64,000 nt of DNA from Brassica napus (Eukaryota; Streptophyta; Magnoliopsida; Brassicales; Brassicaceae): the NCBI RefSeq assembly GCF_020379485.1, contig NW_026014698.1, forward strand, positions 59,994 to 123,993, written 5' to 3'. Of this stretch, positions 11,420-22,788 are shown in pieces. The translations under genes were made by a program, and so were the position numbers. The notes under the pieces were generated by a model. It had not been told where the DNA came from. It saw only the letters and a program-made list of their open reading frames with translations, and did no database searches. Numbering within the stretch: position 1 is the stretch's first letter; the number at the start of each line of letters is the position of its first letter.

Positions 11420-13000
11420 ATGGCGACCACGCCGCCGCGTGTTTCGATTGAAGATTCTAAAGGTTCCCCGGCATCCGGAAACGATGGTGGTGCAGAGGTA
11501 TCGAGCAAGGAAGGTAATGAGGTCACCTCTGAGATTTCGAAGGAGATTGGAGGAGTTGTGGAGGAGTTGAATGCTGCCGACGGCAGCCTAAGTGTGGGGG
11601 GAAAAATGGCGAGTGAATCTGAGGTTTCGGTATCGTTGTCGGAGTATCGGATCGTCAACGACAAGGAGGATCTGATTTCAAGGGAGATGTCTCTGCCTCC
11701 GGAAGTTGAGAAGGAGAAGAATTCTTATGCTGAGGTTGTGAGTGAGGGCTCGACGCCGAGTCTTGTTCCAGAGTTTACAGTGGTCGACGGTGTCGCGGAC
11801 ATCGAAATTCCTGTGGAGGTTTTTGAGGATGTTGCGCCGCTATGGAAGAGTTGTGTGGTTGGGTATTTCATGGGTGACTCGCCGTTTATCGGATCAATTC
11901 ATTCTACGGTAAACAAGATATGGAGTTCTCAGAAATCGAAGATTGACGTCCAGTTCATTAGCAAACGAACAGTTCTCTTCAGAATTGGAGATGAGCTGGT
12001 GAGGAACCGGGTCTTGAGGAGGAAGTACTGGCACATTGCTGATGTACTTTTAGTGGTCAGTGAGTGGAATCCGGAGAGTGCTCAGGCTCCCCCAGATCTC
12101 AGTGCTCTGCCTCTGTGGGTGGATTTGGTGAATGTTCCAGGCTACCTCTACTCGTTGGATGGACTTCGTTTTTTATCTCGTACTACAGGAAAATTTGTGA
12201 AACTCCATCCAAACACTGAAAGATGTGTGCGTATGGATGTGGCAAGGGTGTTGGTGGAGGTAAACTTGATGAAACCGCTGCCTCAGAAAATCTGTTTCAA
12301 GAATAGAGATCAGGAAAGGGTCACTATGCAGGTACACTACCCATGGCTTCCATCCAGATGTACTTCTTGCGACGGGTGGGGGCATTTGGTGCAAGATTGC
12401 ACAAAGGCAAAACAGTATACTATCCTTCAACGAAACCAAACCGTTGAAAAGGAGGTAAATGTGACTGATTCAGATATGCAGTTGGGTAAGTCTGTCGCAG
12501 CAGAGCCTACAAAGGGAAAGGAAGTGGTTCTCAAACTGTTGGATGATTTGGAAAAGGGTGTAGTCAATCCGGGTAGTGCTCGTGTGGCAACTGGAGCTAG
12601 TAAAAAACACGTGGAAGTAGGTTCGAGTGGATTATCTGTTTCACAGAAGGAGGGTGAATGGAGGTTAAATGGCAGACCAGCATCCCCAAGAAGGATTAAC
12701 CTAACGGTGCCTGGGCGAGGAGTTGAGTCACTGAATGGGTTCCAAGTTCTAGGTAACATCAGAGAAGAGGGGGAAATTGTGGATGATGTGGACTGTGTGC
12801 AGGATCCTTCCATACCTCAGATTGAGGAGGTGGAGGTGGTTGAAAGGTCGGAAGCCGCGCAAGCATCTACTATGCATTTACCTGGCCAAAAAAATAGAGG
12901 TAAAGGGGGTAGGGGAAGGCTACCGGTAATGCCCATGAAGAGCTTCATTCATGCAGTTAAGGCTAGCAACAGTAAGAAAGTTTCCTCTAAGAGGAAATAA
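11420..13000 (+). CDS. LINE ORF1, gag-like RNA-binding protein with CCHC zinc knuckle
   Basis: Open for 526 residues from ATG at 11420. Residues about 1-110 are acidic and low in complexity. Residues about 130-290 match the DUF4283-type gag-like region of plant LINEs (ends near LMKPLPQKICFKNRDQERVTMQVHYPWLP). A zinc knuckle CTSCDGWGHLVQDC, spaced CX2CX4HX4C, follows at about residues 313-326. The C-terminal third is disordered and ends lysine-rich. ORF1 proteins bind the element's RNA. The stop codon overlaps the ORF2 start as TAATG, which would allow stop-restart coupling. ORF1 is intact although ORF2 is broken. Confidence 0.88.
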   Translation: MATTPPRVSIEDSKGSPASGNDGGAEVSSKEGNEVTSEISKEIGGVVEELNAADGSLSVGGKMASESEVSVSLSEYRIVNDKEDLISREMSLPPEVEKEKNSYAEVVSEGSTPSLVPEFTVVDGVADIEIPVEVFEDVAPLWKSCVVGYFMGDSPFIGSIHSTVNKIWSSQKSKIDVQFISKRTVLFRIGDELVRNRVLRRKYWHIADVLLVVSEWNPESAQAPPDLSALPLWVDLVNVPGYLYSLDGLRFLSRTTGKFVKLHPNTERCVRMDVARVLVEVNLMKPLPQKICFKNRDQERVTMQVHYPWLPSRCTSCDGWGHLVQDCTKAKQYTILQRNQTVEKEVNVTDSDMQLGKSVAAEPTKGKEVVLKLLDDLEKGVVNPGSARVATGASKKHVEVGSSGLSVSQKEGEWRLNGRPASPRRINLTVPGRGVESLNGFQVLGNIREEGEIVDDVDCVQDPSIPQIEEVEVVERSEAAQASTMHLPGQKNRGKGGRGRLPVMPMKSFIHAVKASNSKKVSSKRK

Positions 13001-16000
13001 TGTCGTCAATATTTGCCTGGAACATGCGTGGGTTCAATAAGCCACACAAACAACGAGCAGTTAGATATTGGCTTCAAGCTGTAAGGTTGAATTTTGGTGT
13101 TTATTGGAAACTAGGGTGCAGAAAGGAAACTTTAAGACAGTGTTTGACGCTACTTTTCCTGGATGGAGCTGTCTTCACAATTATGACTACCACCCTTTAG
13201 GTCGAATCTGGGTTTGTTGGACGAACGAGGTTGAAATTGTTCCAGCCTCGATGAGCTCTCAGATGATTATTTGTTGGGTCAGAATCAAGAGCACGGGTGA
13301 GATTATGCTGGCTTCCTTTGTTTATGCCTTCAATCAGGCAAATGAACGTACAACTTTATGGAGGGAGATGGAGGACATCGCAACCACAACAGTGGGGAGC
13401 ATGTATCCTTGGATAGTCCAAGGAGATTTCAATGTGATTCTCTCATCAACTGAGCACTCCTGTGGCGCACATCTGGGGGCAGATACAACAGCCATGCGAG
13501 ATTTCCAGAATGTAATACGGTATTGTGGGTTATCTGATCTCGCGCAAGTAGGTTCAGTATTCACTTGGACCAACAGGCAGCCAGACAATCCGATCAGCAA
13601 GAAACTTGATAGAGTCCTGGTTAACAGCCAATGGCTCTCTGCGTTCCCGGTATCTTTCACTACTTTTGAAGCTGGGGGAGTGTCAGACCATTTGAGATGC
13701 TGGACGCAGTTAAAGCCTACTGAGCCATCGACTAGGAAGCCGTTTAAGTTTTTTACCCACGTGACCAACCATCCAAGATTTCTGGAAGCGGTTGAGCAAG
13801 GCTGGAACGCTACTGCACCACTTTATCACTCACGGTTGGCACTGAAACTTTTTCATACTAAGCTCAAAAGCCTAAAGAGTTTGCTTAGGGAGTTGAATCG
13901 AGACATGTTTGGGGATCTTCCTGCTCGTGTCAAGCAGGCTTTTGAGGACCTCTGTCTTAAGCAAACAGAGGCTACTGCATCTCCTTCGCCTGAAGCCTTT
14001 GAAGAAGTCTCTGCAGCATGGGAGCATTGGCACCATATCTCTGGCATTGAAGAGCAATTCTACTTTCAAAAGTCAAGAGTCCAATGGATGGGACTCGGGG
14101 ACCGGAATAACAATTTCTACCATAAAGTTTGTCAAGCTCGGTGCTCCAAAAATGCAATACGGAGGATTATAGCAGAAGATGGAAGGATTCTCACAGATCT
14201 GCAAGAAATAAAGGTTGAGGCGGCACGACATTTTGACACTTTCCTACATGGCCAGTCGAGCAGTTATGAAGGTACTTCCCCGGAATATTTGCAGGAGGTG
14301 ATTGAGTATAGATGCCCTGTTCTCTATGCCTTCAAACAAAGCCCCAGGGCCAGATGGGTTCCCGGTGGAATTCTATAAGGCAGCTTGGCCGGTGGTGGGG
14401 AAGGATTTCATTGCTGCAGTACAGTCTTTTTTCCTCTACAGTTTCATGCCTAGAAGCACCAATGCAACCCTCCTCTCCCTGATCCCAAAATCACCAGAGG
14501 CTGAACGTATGACTGATTACAGGCATATTGCGTGCTGTAATGTTGTGTACAAAGTTATCTCCAAAATTCTTGCAAGGCGCCTCAAGTCCACTCTTCCTTC
14601 TGCTATTGAATTAAATCAATGTGCTTTTGTCAAGGACCGTCTTCTCCTTGAAAACGTTCTGCTTGCTACGAAATTAGTGAAAGATTATCACAAGCCGGGG
14701 GTCTCCACACGCTCAGCCATCAAGCTAGATATTTCCAAGGCTTTTGATACGGTTCAATGGTCCTTCATTGAAGACACCCTTCGCACCATGGGCTACCCGG
14801 ACCTTTTCGTCACATGGATCATGAGATGTGTTGACACTGCTGCGTTTTCTGTCTCAGTCAATGGCGAATTGGAAGGTTTCTTCTCTAGCTCTCGTGGCAT
14901 CAGACAAGGTTGCTCACTATCCCCGTATTTTTTTGTCATTGTCAGTAACGTGCTATTTAGACTTCTTAACTCGGCGGTACTGAACGGTCGCATAGGGTAC
15001 CACCCTCTCTGTATGTCTATCAAGTTGACGCACCTCAGTTTCGCAGATGACATTATGGTTTTCACAAATGGATCTCCTGAGTCTCTAGAGGGAACTATCG
15101 CAGTTTTTGATGAGTTTGCGAGGATCTCAGGTCTGTGTGTCAACATTGCGAATTCAACGGTGTTTGCGGCTGGCACATGAAAGCAAAGGCTCCAAGAGGC
15201 GGCTGTTGCTGCGGGATTATCTGTCTCATGCTTACCGGTCAAGTATCTTGGCTTGCCTCTCACCACTAAAATTATGTCAAGGAGTGACTATGAGCCCCTG
15301 TTAGCAAAGATTCGTGCTCGTTTTCAAAGCTGGACGAGTAAAGCTCTTTCTTTTGCGGGTCGACTTATGCTGATCAAATCAATCATTGCTAGCATGACAA
15401 ACTTCTGGTCCTCAGCTTTTTGCCTACCGAAAGCTTGTATGGATTCCATTGACAGTATGTGTTCTGCTTTTCTCTGGAGTGGATCGCCTGACGACTCAAC
15501 TAAGGCGAAGGTCTCTTGGAAGGAAGTATGCAAACCACATGAAGAAGGCGGGTTGGGGGTTCGAAGTATAAATGAGGTATCTACGGTGTTCTCTCTTAAA
15601 CTCATATGGACGTTGCTTAATAGTAGGATGTCACTTTGGGCTGACTGGGTGCGAGAACACTTAGTGAGACAAGAGTCCTTTTGGGATATTAGAGATACTG
15701 GCCTTGGCTCCTGGGTCTGGCGAAGATTACTACAGTTGAGGCCAATTGCAAAGCAGTTCTTCCGTTTGGAGATTCATAATGGCCAGACCACGCGGTTTTG
15801 GACAGATCTATGGCACCCGCTGGGTAGATTGATTGTGGTTGCAGGCGAGATTGGGACTCAGAAACTGGGTATAGCGCGTAATGCTTTGGTGTGTGAAGTG
15901 TGGAATGCTGGTCATTGAGTTTTTCGTCGATGCCGAGATAGGCAAATGAGCGATATGATTCTAGCAGTCGAAAGCTACACGCTTGTTGATGATCGTACTG

Positions 16001-16605
16001 GTCCTGATATTGCTCTATGGAAGAGAGGACCAAACGAGTTTCGTAAGATTTTCTCTACTGCTGATACATGGCAGCAGATACGTACGCACAGTCCTACTAC
16101 AGCATGGAGCAAAGTGATATGGTTTTCCTTAGGAGTACCTCGTTTTGGATTCATTACTTGGCTTGCTATAAGGAATAAATTGTCTACGGGGGATCGCATG
16201 CGTGCTTGGGGCCTCACTCAAGGATGTCTGTTCTGCGGTGAACCAAACGAGTCGCGGGATCACCTTTTCTTCGCCTGCCCCTACAGTTACACGCTTTGGC
16301 TAGAGGTAATAGGAACACTAATGGGTCGGCCCCCTGATCCAGACTGGGAAACCACGCTTCATCTTCTTGCTACACACAACTTTTATCGTCTTGCCTATGT
16401 CCTTCTGCGCCTAGTATTCCAAGTTACAATTTACATGATTTGGAGAGAGAGGAATGACAGGAAACACCATAAGAGGCCAAGACAGGCTAGCCAATTGGCT
16501 AAGGTAATTGGGAGAGCCGTGAAAAATCGGTTACTGTCAGTCAAATATTGGGAGAAACCTCATCTACGGGGCTTAATGCAGCGCTGGTTCCATGCACACT
16601 CTTAG
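13000..16605 (+). pseudogene. LINE ORF2 (endonuclease, reverse transcriptase, zf-RVT), broken
   Basis: Starts at the ATG overlapping the ORF1 stop with an AWNMRGFN endonuclease start. A frameshift near 13081 moves it to the frame beginning CKVEFWCLLETR. Endonuclease motifs GDFN and SDH follow. A second frameshift near 14310 leads into the reverse transcriptase: NKAPGPDGFP, LDISKAFDTV, GIRQGCSLSPY and the catalytic FADD near 15046-15060. An in-frame TGA at 15178-15180 interrupts AGT/KQRLQEAA. A second at 15916-15918 replaces an expected Trp in AGH-VFRRCRD. The zf-RVT domain follows with C..C...H.......C (CLFCGEPNESRDHLFFACPYS) and WRERN near the end. A dead copy. Confidence 0.9.
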
Positions 16606-16694
16606 GCTATAATGTCTTTAATTATTTTTTTACATAACTATTCTTTCTTCTGATGATTAATAAATTTAACATTTCATCAAAAAAAAAAAAAAAG

Positions 16695-17248
16695 AGCTTA
16701 ATATTTTTTGTTGAATCGAAAATGGTCAACAATTTTTAAAATTTGATAATATTGTTAGCTAATGCAAAAATTCATATAAAACACGTGACTAGTCTTGCCG
16801 ATTACGTGTCAAAAGGTGCATCACTATAATTAAAAAAAAACGAGAATTATGGGCCTTATAAAGAGTTATATGAAACAACAAATGGGCTTTAAGAAACTAC
16901 GGCTCAAGTAATCCGAAGGTTGCCTTACTCTCGTCAAACTCAACTTTGTCTCGGCGATTTGATTCAGTTTCAGACACACGACCATCTCGAACGACCATCT
17001 CGAACCACCACCGTTCGTCTCCCGACCGATCTTCAAACCAGGAAAAAAAAACCTGTCTTTATCAATCACCTCTATATCTCTCAGATCCATTATTCGCGCA
17101 ATCAAAGCTTCGCGATTTGCAAATCGCCTGGCTGTGATCCGCGTACGTCCACTGGTACCCTGAGAAAAGAAAATGCGCGGAGCTTCAAATCTGGAATCGA
17201 ATCAAGCGATCGAGATCATAAACTAGGGTTTTGACCGTCGATCCTGCG
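16695..17248. other. promoter and leader of the At3g51580-like gene
   Basis: The sequence between the LINE tail and the next ATG holds no other gene. CACGTGA near 16782 and TTACGTGTC near 16802 are ACGT-core (G-box-like) sites. The segment from about 16910 is less AT-rich and TC-rich and reads like a 5' UTR. Confidence 0.5.
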
Positions 17249-18981
17249 ATGGGTAGAAGCTGCGTCTCGTCACTTCTTCTTCTGTTGATTCTGTTCGTCT
17301 CCAATGCTTCATCTCGTGGTTTAGCAGACGAACAAGCACCGAAAGATTCTTCGAATTCAACCACTACACAACAAGTAAAGTCTTCTCCTTTCTCTCCCTT
17401 GATTGCTTTTCTCTCGTTTGATCTAGTTGTTAGGGGGTTTTTGAAACAGTGTGTCTAATCTATACGTTTCTGCTTCAGAGTCCTCCCTTGCCTAATGTTG
17501 GAGATGTAAAAGCCAATGCGACCTCATCACTGCCAGCTAGTAACTCGACGAGTCCTGATCCTAAGGAGCCTGATTCCGCGAGCCTACCACCACCACCACC
17601 ACCACCACCGCCGCCGCAGCAGCTGCAAGCTGAAGGGGAAAAGAATGTCACGGTAGTGTCTAATACGACGGAGGCGATAAGCCCGCCTCCAGCTAACCAA
17701 ACAGAGAGCGTGGATAACGGAAAGTTACCGGAGAAAATGGCGCCGCCTCCAAAGAGTGGGGAAAAAGGGAAGGTGGCGGAGACGGGGAACCCGCCTCCGG
17801 GTAAAGATCCTGAGAAGGTGGATGACGCTAAGGGAAGCTCAGAGTCTGTTATTGTAGAGACATGTTCAGGGAAGTCTAAGATATGTAGAACTGAGAATTC
17901 ATTGGTGGCCTGCACTTTGAGCATCGATAAAGGTACATTCGTGTAGTGATATTTTCTTTTGTTTCTATAATCTATAGAACCTGTATTCTTGTAGCATTTA
18001 GGACTAAATTTATAAGGAGACGAACTGCACAAAGTTATTGGTTTCAATTTCCATTCGAAATGATGATATCTTTGACATGTTTGAGATTAGTTTGTTGTGT
18101 TAATTTGTGATCTCAGCGACATGAAACTTAATTTACAAATAGAAGAAGACCATCTGTTCTGTTTCCTCCATTAGGTTTTTGCTTGAGTTGATTGTTTTTT
18201 TTTTTCCATTCGTAAGCTGTGTTTTTATACTTGCAGATTCTTCGAAATGGTCGATTCTAGTTCAGAATGAAGGTGAAGAATCTTTAAAAGCAAAAATTGT
18301 TCTTCCAGTTAGCTCTTCACCAGATCTGACACTGCCAAAACACCAGAGTCAAAGGGTAAGTGTTCTACATGCTTCTCTTCTGATTCCATTGATATAAACC
18401 GTTACCTTTGGACATGTTTTATCTCTTAAAGTCTGTACTACTTTCTGATCTTTGATGTTACAATACAAATCGACCTTCTTTCACTTATTTGACAGTAAAC
18501 TGTTGTCTCTCTCTATGCACAGGTAAACATATCCATCAATAAAGACACAAACAAAATCATACTAGACGCAGGGAAAGGAGAGTGTGTGCTTCACATGTAC
18601 CCACCAGAAGAAAACACCTTATCCATCCACCTTCCTTCCTACGAAAAGCTAGTGACCCCCATCAACGGCGCCTACTTCTTAATAGTATCCGTCGTTATCT
18701 TCGGGGGAGCTTGGGGATTTTGCCTGTGCCGGAAGAATCGCCGTGGAGACGACAACGGAGTGCCTTACCGTGAGCTAGAATTGAGCGGAGGAGGGACAGG
18801 CTTGGAAAGCGTCCACGACGTGGAGACAGCGGACTGGGACGAGGGCTGGGATGATGATTGGGATGAGAATAACGCTGTGAAATCCCCTGGTGGTGCAGCA
18901 AACAGTGCCAGGATCTCTGCCAATGGATTGACAGCGAGAGCTTCGAACCGAGACGGCTGGGATAATGACTGGGACGATTAG
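17249..18981 (+). CDS. single-pass membrane protein, proline-rich, acidic Trp-repeat tail (At3g51580-like)
   Basis: Four exons, 17249-17374, 17479-17932, 18237-18355 and 18523-18981, sum to 1158 bases, 385 residues, all with GT-AG borders and matching phases. The start is the ATG in CGATGGGTAGAAGC. Residues 1 to about 28 are a signal peptide (SSLLLLLILFVSNASS). The luminal or extracellular part has a polyproline run, many N-x-S/T sites and a short Cys-containing region (VETCSGKSKICRTE). One transmembrane helix (GAYFLIVSVVIFGGAWGFCL) lies near residue 270. The cytosolic tail is acidic and ends in repeated tryptophan motifs: DWDEGWDDDWDE and, at the very end, DGWDNDWDD. The function is unknown. 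Position between LTP12 and FERONIA fits At3g51580. Confidence 0.88.
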
Positions 18982-19942
18982 TATATTTTTTGTGTGGATG
19001 GGCGAACTATTACTTAAAAGGGTCATAACCACTTGGATACAGATTCCTGCAAAGAAGACGAGACATACAGAAAGGTTTAATGTATACGCAAAATTGTTTT
19101 TTCTTTTTTCTTTTCTAAGCTGGAGAAATGTTACATTTTGTACACAAGTCTCCCAACCAGAACCTGTTGTGTTTTGTTTTGCAACTCTTTAGTTTCATAT
19201 TTTGTGTAACTTGTATACCAAGGCATTCAGTTTTGTAGTTTACTTTCCATTTGATACTTTTACCCAATTTTCCTGATTATATTGGAGCTTTTGAACAACC
19301 AGAGAGTGTGGCAAATCATCTAATAGACTCTGGAAACTCCTCCAGCTTCGTGTATCCTTCTTCATATTCAATAAGGTTAGACGAGGCCCATTAGGCCCAC
19401 ATGAAGGATTAAAAAGCTAATGATTACGTAACCTAAACAAGTTGAGTTCTCAGAAAAATATCAGGACCCAGTCTTTCGCTTTACAACGAGAGGGTCATCG
19501 TCACTCGTCACCGCATAGAGAGAAAAAAAAATACGCGTTTTAAAATTCTCTTTGCTTTCATACACATATGAACGGAACTGTCATCCTTATACCAAATCAA
19601 CATTATCCTTGGTATGGTTGGGTATGTAATAATAACAGCTGTTACCCGAAGAGTACAATCGTCAATCTTATCAAGCCGGCTTCAATTCAACTATCCCTCT
19701 AAAATCTAAACATAAGATATCATTACAATAAATTTAATTTAAACTAAAACGTTTACGCGTTGAGGAAAGGCAACAAAGCTGTCCGTTTTTGTAGCGTGTC
19801 TAACTCTTAACCATATACTTACCTCCATTATCTCATTTAATTAATTCTCTGTTGGTTACCAACTTCTCTCTCCTCAGAATACCTTTGTCTTCTCCCAAAT
19901 CTCTCCGTTTTATTCGGCTAGGGTTCTTCACCGATTGTCAAG
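18982..19942. other. FERONIA promoter and leader region
   Basis: Contains the 3' UTR of the membrane protein gene and the FERONIA upstream region. GGCCCATTAGGCCCA at about 19385-19399 holds paired GGCCCA site II-type elements, common in promoters of growth-linked plant genes and bound by TCP factors. A TC-rich leader with CTAGGGTT follows at 19861-19942. Confidence 0.5.
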
Positions 19943-20078
19943 GTACGTTCAACTTCACTCTCTCCTACTAATGAAACAATGTTCAGTTCCACTCTTTGTC
20001 GGAATAAGTTTCCTTATCTGTACAACTTTCCATTTCTAGACATGTAAAATTTCTCTTTCATTTTTTTTTGTCTGATAG
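19943..20078 (+). other. 5' UTR intron of FERONIA
   Basis: GTACGTTC at 19943 and TGTCTGATAG ending at 20078 form a credible intron inside the leader, 25 bases before the ATG. It removes the region where an upstream TTG would extend the frame. Leader introns are frequent in highly expressed plant genes. Confidence 0.6.
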
Positions 20079-20103
20079 CTCGAGAAGAAAGCTACTCTGT
20101 TCA

Positions 20104-22788
20104 ATGAAGATCATGGAGGGACGATCACGTCTCTCCCTCCTCCTCCTTCTCTTATCCTTAACTTCATCAACCTCAGCTGCTGACTACACTCCCACGGACA
20201 AGATCCTCTTAAACTGTGGTGGCTCCTCTGATCTAACCGACACAGATAACCGGACATGGATCCCCGATGTCAAATCCAAGCTCTTCTCTTCCTCCGGAGA
20301 CTCCAAAACCTCTCCCGCCGCCACACAAGATCCTTCCGTCCCCGAGGTCCCTTACATGACAGCTAGAATCTTCCGATCTCCCTTCACTTACTCTTTCCCC
20401 GTCGCTTCAGGTCGTAAGTTCGTGCGTCTCTACTTCCACCCCAACTCGTACGACGGCCTCAACGCCACGAACTCCCTCTTCTCCGTCACCTTAGGCTCCT
20501 CCTACACTCTCCTCAAGAACTTCAGCGCTGCTCAAACAGCTCAGGCCTTGTCTTACTCTTCCATCGTTAAAGAGTTTATCGTGAACGTGGTAGGTGGAGC
20601 TTCTTTGAACATAACGTTCACACCTGAACCAACACCAAAGGCTTACGCCTTTGTGAACGGGATCGAGGTGACTTCAATGCCTGATCTATACAGCAACACT
20701 GATGGGACTTTGTCCATCGTGGGATCTTCTACTGCTGTCGATATCGATAACAGCACCGCTCTTGAGAATGTTTACAGGCTTAACGTGGGAGGGAATGATA
20801 TCTCTCCTTCTGAAGATACAGGTCTTTACAGGTCATGGTACGACGACTCGCCTTACATTTTCGGTGCGGGGATTGGAGTCGTTGACACTGCTGATCCCAA
20901 CATGACCATTAAGTATCCGGCAGACACACCAACATACATTGCTCCTGTTGATGTTTACTCCACGGCTAGATCCATGACTCCAACAGCTCAAATCAACCTC
21001 AACTTCAACCTGACTTGGGTTTTCAGCGTTGACTCTGGCTTCACTTATCTTGTCAGGCTTCACTTCTGCGAGGTGCTTCCCAACATCACTAAGATTAACC
21101 AGCGTGTGTTTACGATCTATCTCAACAACCAAACAGCTGAGTCTGAAGCTGATGTTGCTGGCTGGACGCGTGGTAATGGGATTCCTATACATAAAGATTA
21201 CGTTGTGAATCCTCCTGATGGTAAGGGACAGCAAGATCTTTGGCTTGCTCTTCATCCAAACACGAGGGGCAAGCCGGAGTACTACGATGCTATTCTCAAT
21301 GGAGTTGAGATTTTCAAGATGAATGGTTCTGATGGTAATCTTGCTGGTCCTAATCCTGTACCTGGTCCGCAAGTGACTGCAGATCCATCCAAAGTCCTAC
21401 GCCCTCGTACTAGTCAGTCCAAGAGCCGTACAGCTATTGTTGCAGGTGTGGTCAGTGGTGCAGTTGTTTTAGGTCTTGTCCTCGGTTTATGTGTAATGGT
21501 TGCTTACCGTAGACGTAAGGCTGGTGAATACCAGCCTGCAAGTGATGCAACATCAGGGTGGCTTCCACTTTCTTTGTATGGAAACTCGCATTCCGGTGGC
21601 TCGGGGAAGACAAACACTACAGGAAGCTACGCCTCGTCCCTTCCTTCAAACCGGTGTCGTCACTTCTCCTTTGCTGAGATCAAAGCAGCTACTAAGAACT
21701 TCGATGAGTCTCGAGTGCTCGGTGTTGGAGGTTTCGGCAAGGTGTACAGAGGAGAGATTGATGGTGGAACTACAAAGGTAGCTATCAAGAGAGGTAACCC
21801 GATGTCTGAGCAAGGTGTGCACGAGTTTCAGACAGAGATTGAGATGCTTTCGAAGCTTAGACACCGTCACCTTGTGTCTTTGATTGGATACTGTGAAGAG
21901 AACTGCGAGATGATACTTGTGTATGATTACATGGCTCATGGGACTATGAGAGAGCATCTCTACAAGACTCAGAACTCTCCTCTTCCTTGGAAGCAACGTC
22001 TTGAGATATGCATTGGGGCAGCACGAGGGTTGCATTATCTGCACACCGGTGCGAAACACACGATCATCCACAGAGATGTGAAGACGACAAACATTCTGCT
22101 CGATGAGAAATGGGTGGCTAAGGTCTCTGACTTCGGTTTGTCAAAGACTGGTCCTACACTTGACCACACACACGTAAGCACCGTCGTGAAAGGAAGCTTC
22201 GGTTATCTCGACCCAGAGTACTTCAGACGTCAACAACTGACTGATAAATCAGATGTATACTCCTTTGGTGTCGTTCTCTTTGAAGCCTTATGTGCACGGC
22301 CTGCCTTGAACCCGACGCTAGCGAAAGAACAAGTGAGCTTAGCTGAGTGGGCACCGTACTGCTACAAGAAAGGCATGCTTGACCAGATCGTTGATCCGCA
22401 TCTCAAGGGAAAGATCACACCGGAATGCTTCAAGAAGTTTGCTGAAACAGCGATGAAGTGTGTACTAGACCAGGGCATTGAGAGACCGTCGATGGGAGAT
22501 GTTCTCTGGAACTTAGAGTTCGCGTTGCAGCTTCAGGAAAGTGCTGAGGAGAGTGGGAAAGGGATATGCAGTGAGATGGACATGGGTGAGATTAAGTACG
22601 ATGATGATAACTGTAAAGGGAAAAGCAACAACGACAAGGGCTCTGATGTATATGAAGGGAACGTGAGTGACTCGAGGAGCAGTGGTATAGACATGAGTAT
22701 TGGTGGTAGGAGTTTGGCGAGCGAAGATTCAGATGGACTCACTCCAAGTGCTGTGTTTTCTCAGATCATGAATCCTAAGGGACGTTAG
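20104..22788 (+). CDS. FER: FERONIA, CrRLK1L malectin-like receptor kinase
   Basis: Single coding exon, 894 residues (895 in Arabidopsis). The start is ATG at 20104 (MKIMEGRSRLSL). Signal peptide about 1-26; two malectin-like domains over about 30-425, which bind pectin and, with LLG partners, RALF peptides; transmembrane helix about 442-468 followed by RRRK; kinase domain about 534-810. Visible kinase motifs: GVGGFGKVYRG at about 540, catalytic lysine in VAIKRG at 562, HRDVK with Asp658, DFG at 676 and the activation-loop KGSFGYLDPEYFRRQQLT. The C-terminal tail ends IMNPKGR. At the plasma membrane it controls cell growth, wall sensing, pollen tube reception and immunity, acting through ROP-GEFs and ROPs. 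The frame is intact; the kinase is almost identical to my recollection of At3g51550. Confidence 0.97.
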   Translation: MKIMEGRSRLSLLLLLLSLTSSTSAADYTPTDKILLNCGGSSDLTDTDNRTWIPDVKSKLFSSSGDSKTSPAATQDPSVPEVPYMTARIFRSPFTYSFPVASGRKFVRLYFHPNSYDGLNATNSLFSVTLGSSYTLLKNFSAAQTAQALSYSSIVKEFIVNVVGGASLNITFTPEPTPKAYAFVNGIEVTSMPDLYSNTDGTLSIVGSSTAVDIDNSTALENVYRLNVGGNDISPSEDTGLYRSWYDDSPYIFGAGIGVVDTADPNMTIKYPADTPTYIAPVDVYSTARSMTPTAQINLNFNLTWVFSVDSGFTYLVRLHFCEVLPNITKINQRVFTIYLNNQTAESEADVAGWTRGNGIPIHKDYVVNPPDGKGQQDLWLALHPNTRGKPEYYDAILNGVEIFKMNGSDGNLAGPNPVPGPQVTADPSKVLRPRTSQSKSRTAIVAGVVSGAVVLGLVLGLCVMVAYRRRKAGEYQPASDATSGWLPLSLYGNSHSGGSGKTNTTGSYASSLPSNRCRHFSFAEIKAATKNFDESRVLGVGGFGKVYRGEIDGGTTKVAIKRGNPMSEQGVHEFQTEIEMLSKLRHRHLVSLIGYCEENCEMILVYDYMAHGTMREHLYKTQNSPLPWKQRLEICIGAARGLHYLHTGAKHTIIHRDVKTTNILLDEKWVAKVSDFGLSKTGPTLDHTHVSTVVKGSFGYLDPEYFRRQQLTDKSDVYSFGVVLFEALCARPALNPTLAKEQVSLAEWAPYCYKKGMLDQIVDPHLKGKITPECFKKFAETAMKCVLDQGIERPSMGDVLWNLEFALQLQESAEESGKGICSEMDMGEIKYDDDNCKGKSNNDKGSDVYEGNVSDSRSSGIDMSIGGRSLASEDSDGLTPSAVFSQIMNPKGR

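Larger units (their letters stand above)
11380..16694 (+). mobile_element. L1-clade LINE retrotransposon, decayed
   Basis: Complete two-ORF layout of a plant L1-type LINE: a gag-like ORF1 (11420-13000), then ORF2 with endonuclease, reverse transcriptase and a C-terminal zinc-binding region (13000-16605), a short 3' UTR and a poly-A tail at about 16679-16694. The 5' boundary is not defined: the Helitron ends at 11379 and only about 40 bases precede ORF1. I found no clear target-site duplication. ORF2 carries two frameshifts and two in-frame TGA codons, so the copy cannot move by itself. Confidence 0.9.

Noticed and set aside
17475..18047. 190-residue minus-strand frame with a glycine run
   Set aside because: It is the antisense of the proline-rich exon of the At3g51580-like gene.
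20068..20103. FERONIA starting at a TTG codon 36 bases upstream
   Set aside because: The region falls largely inside a leader intron and the family start MKI is at 20104.
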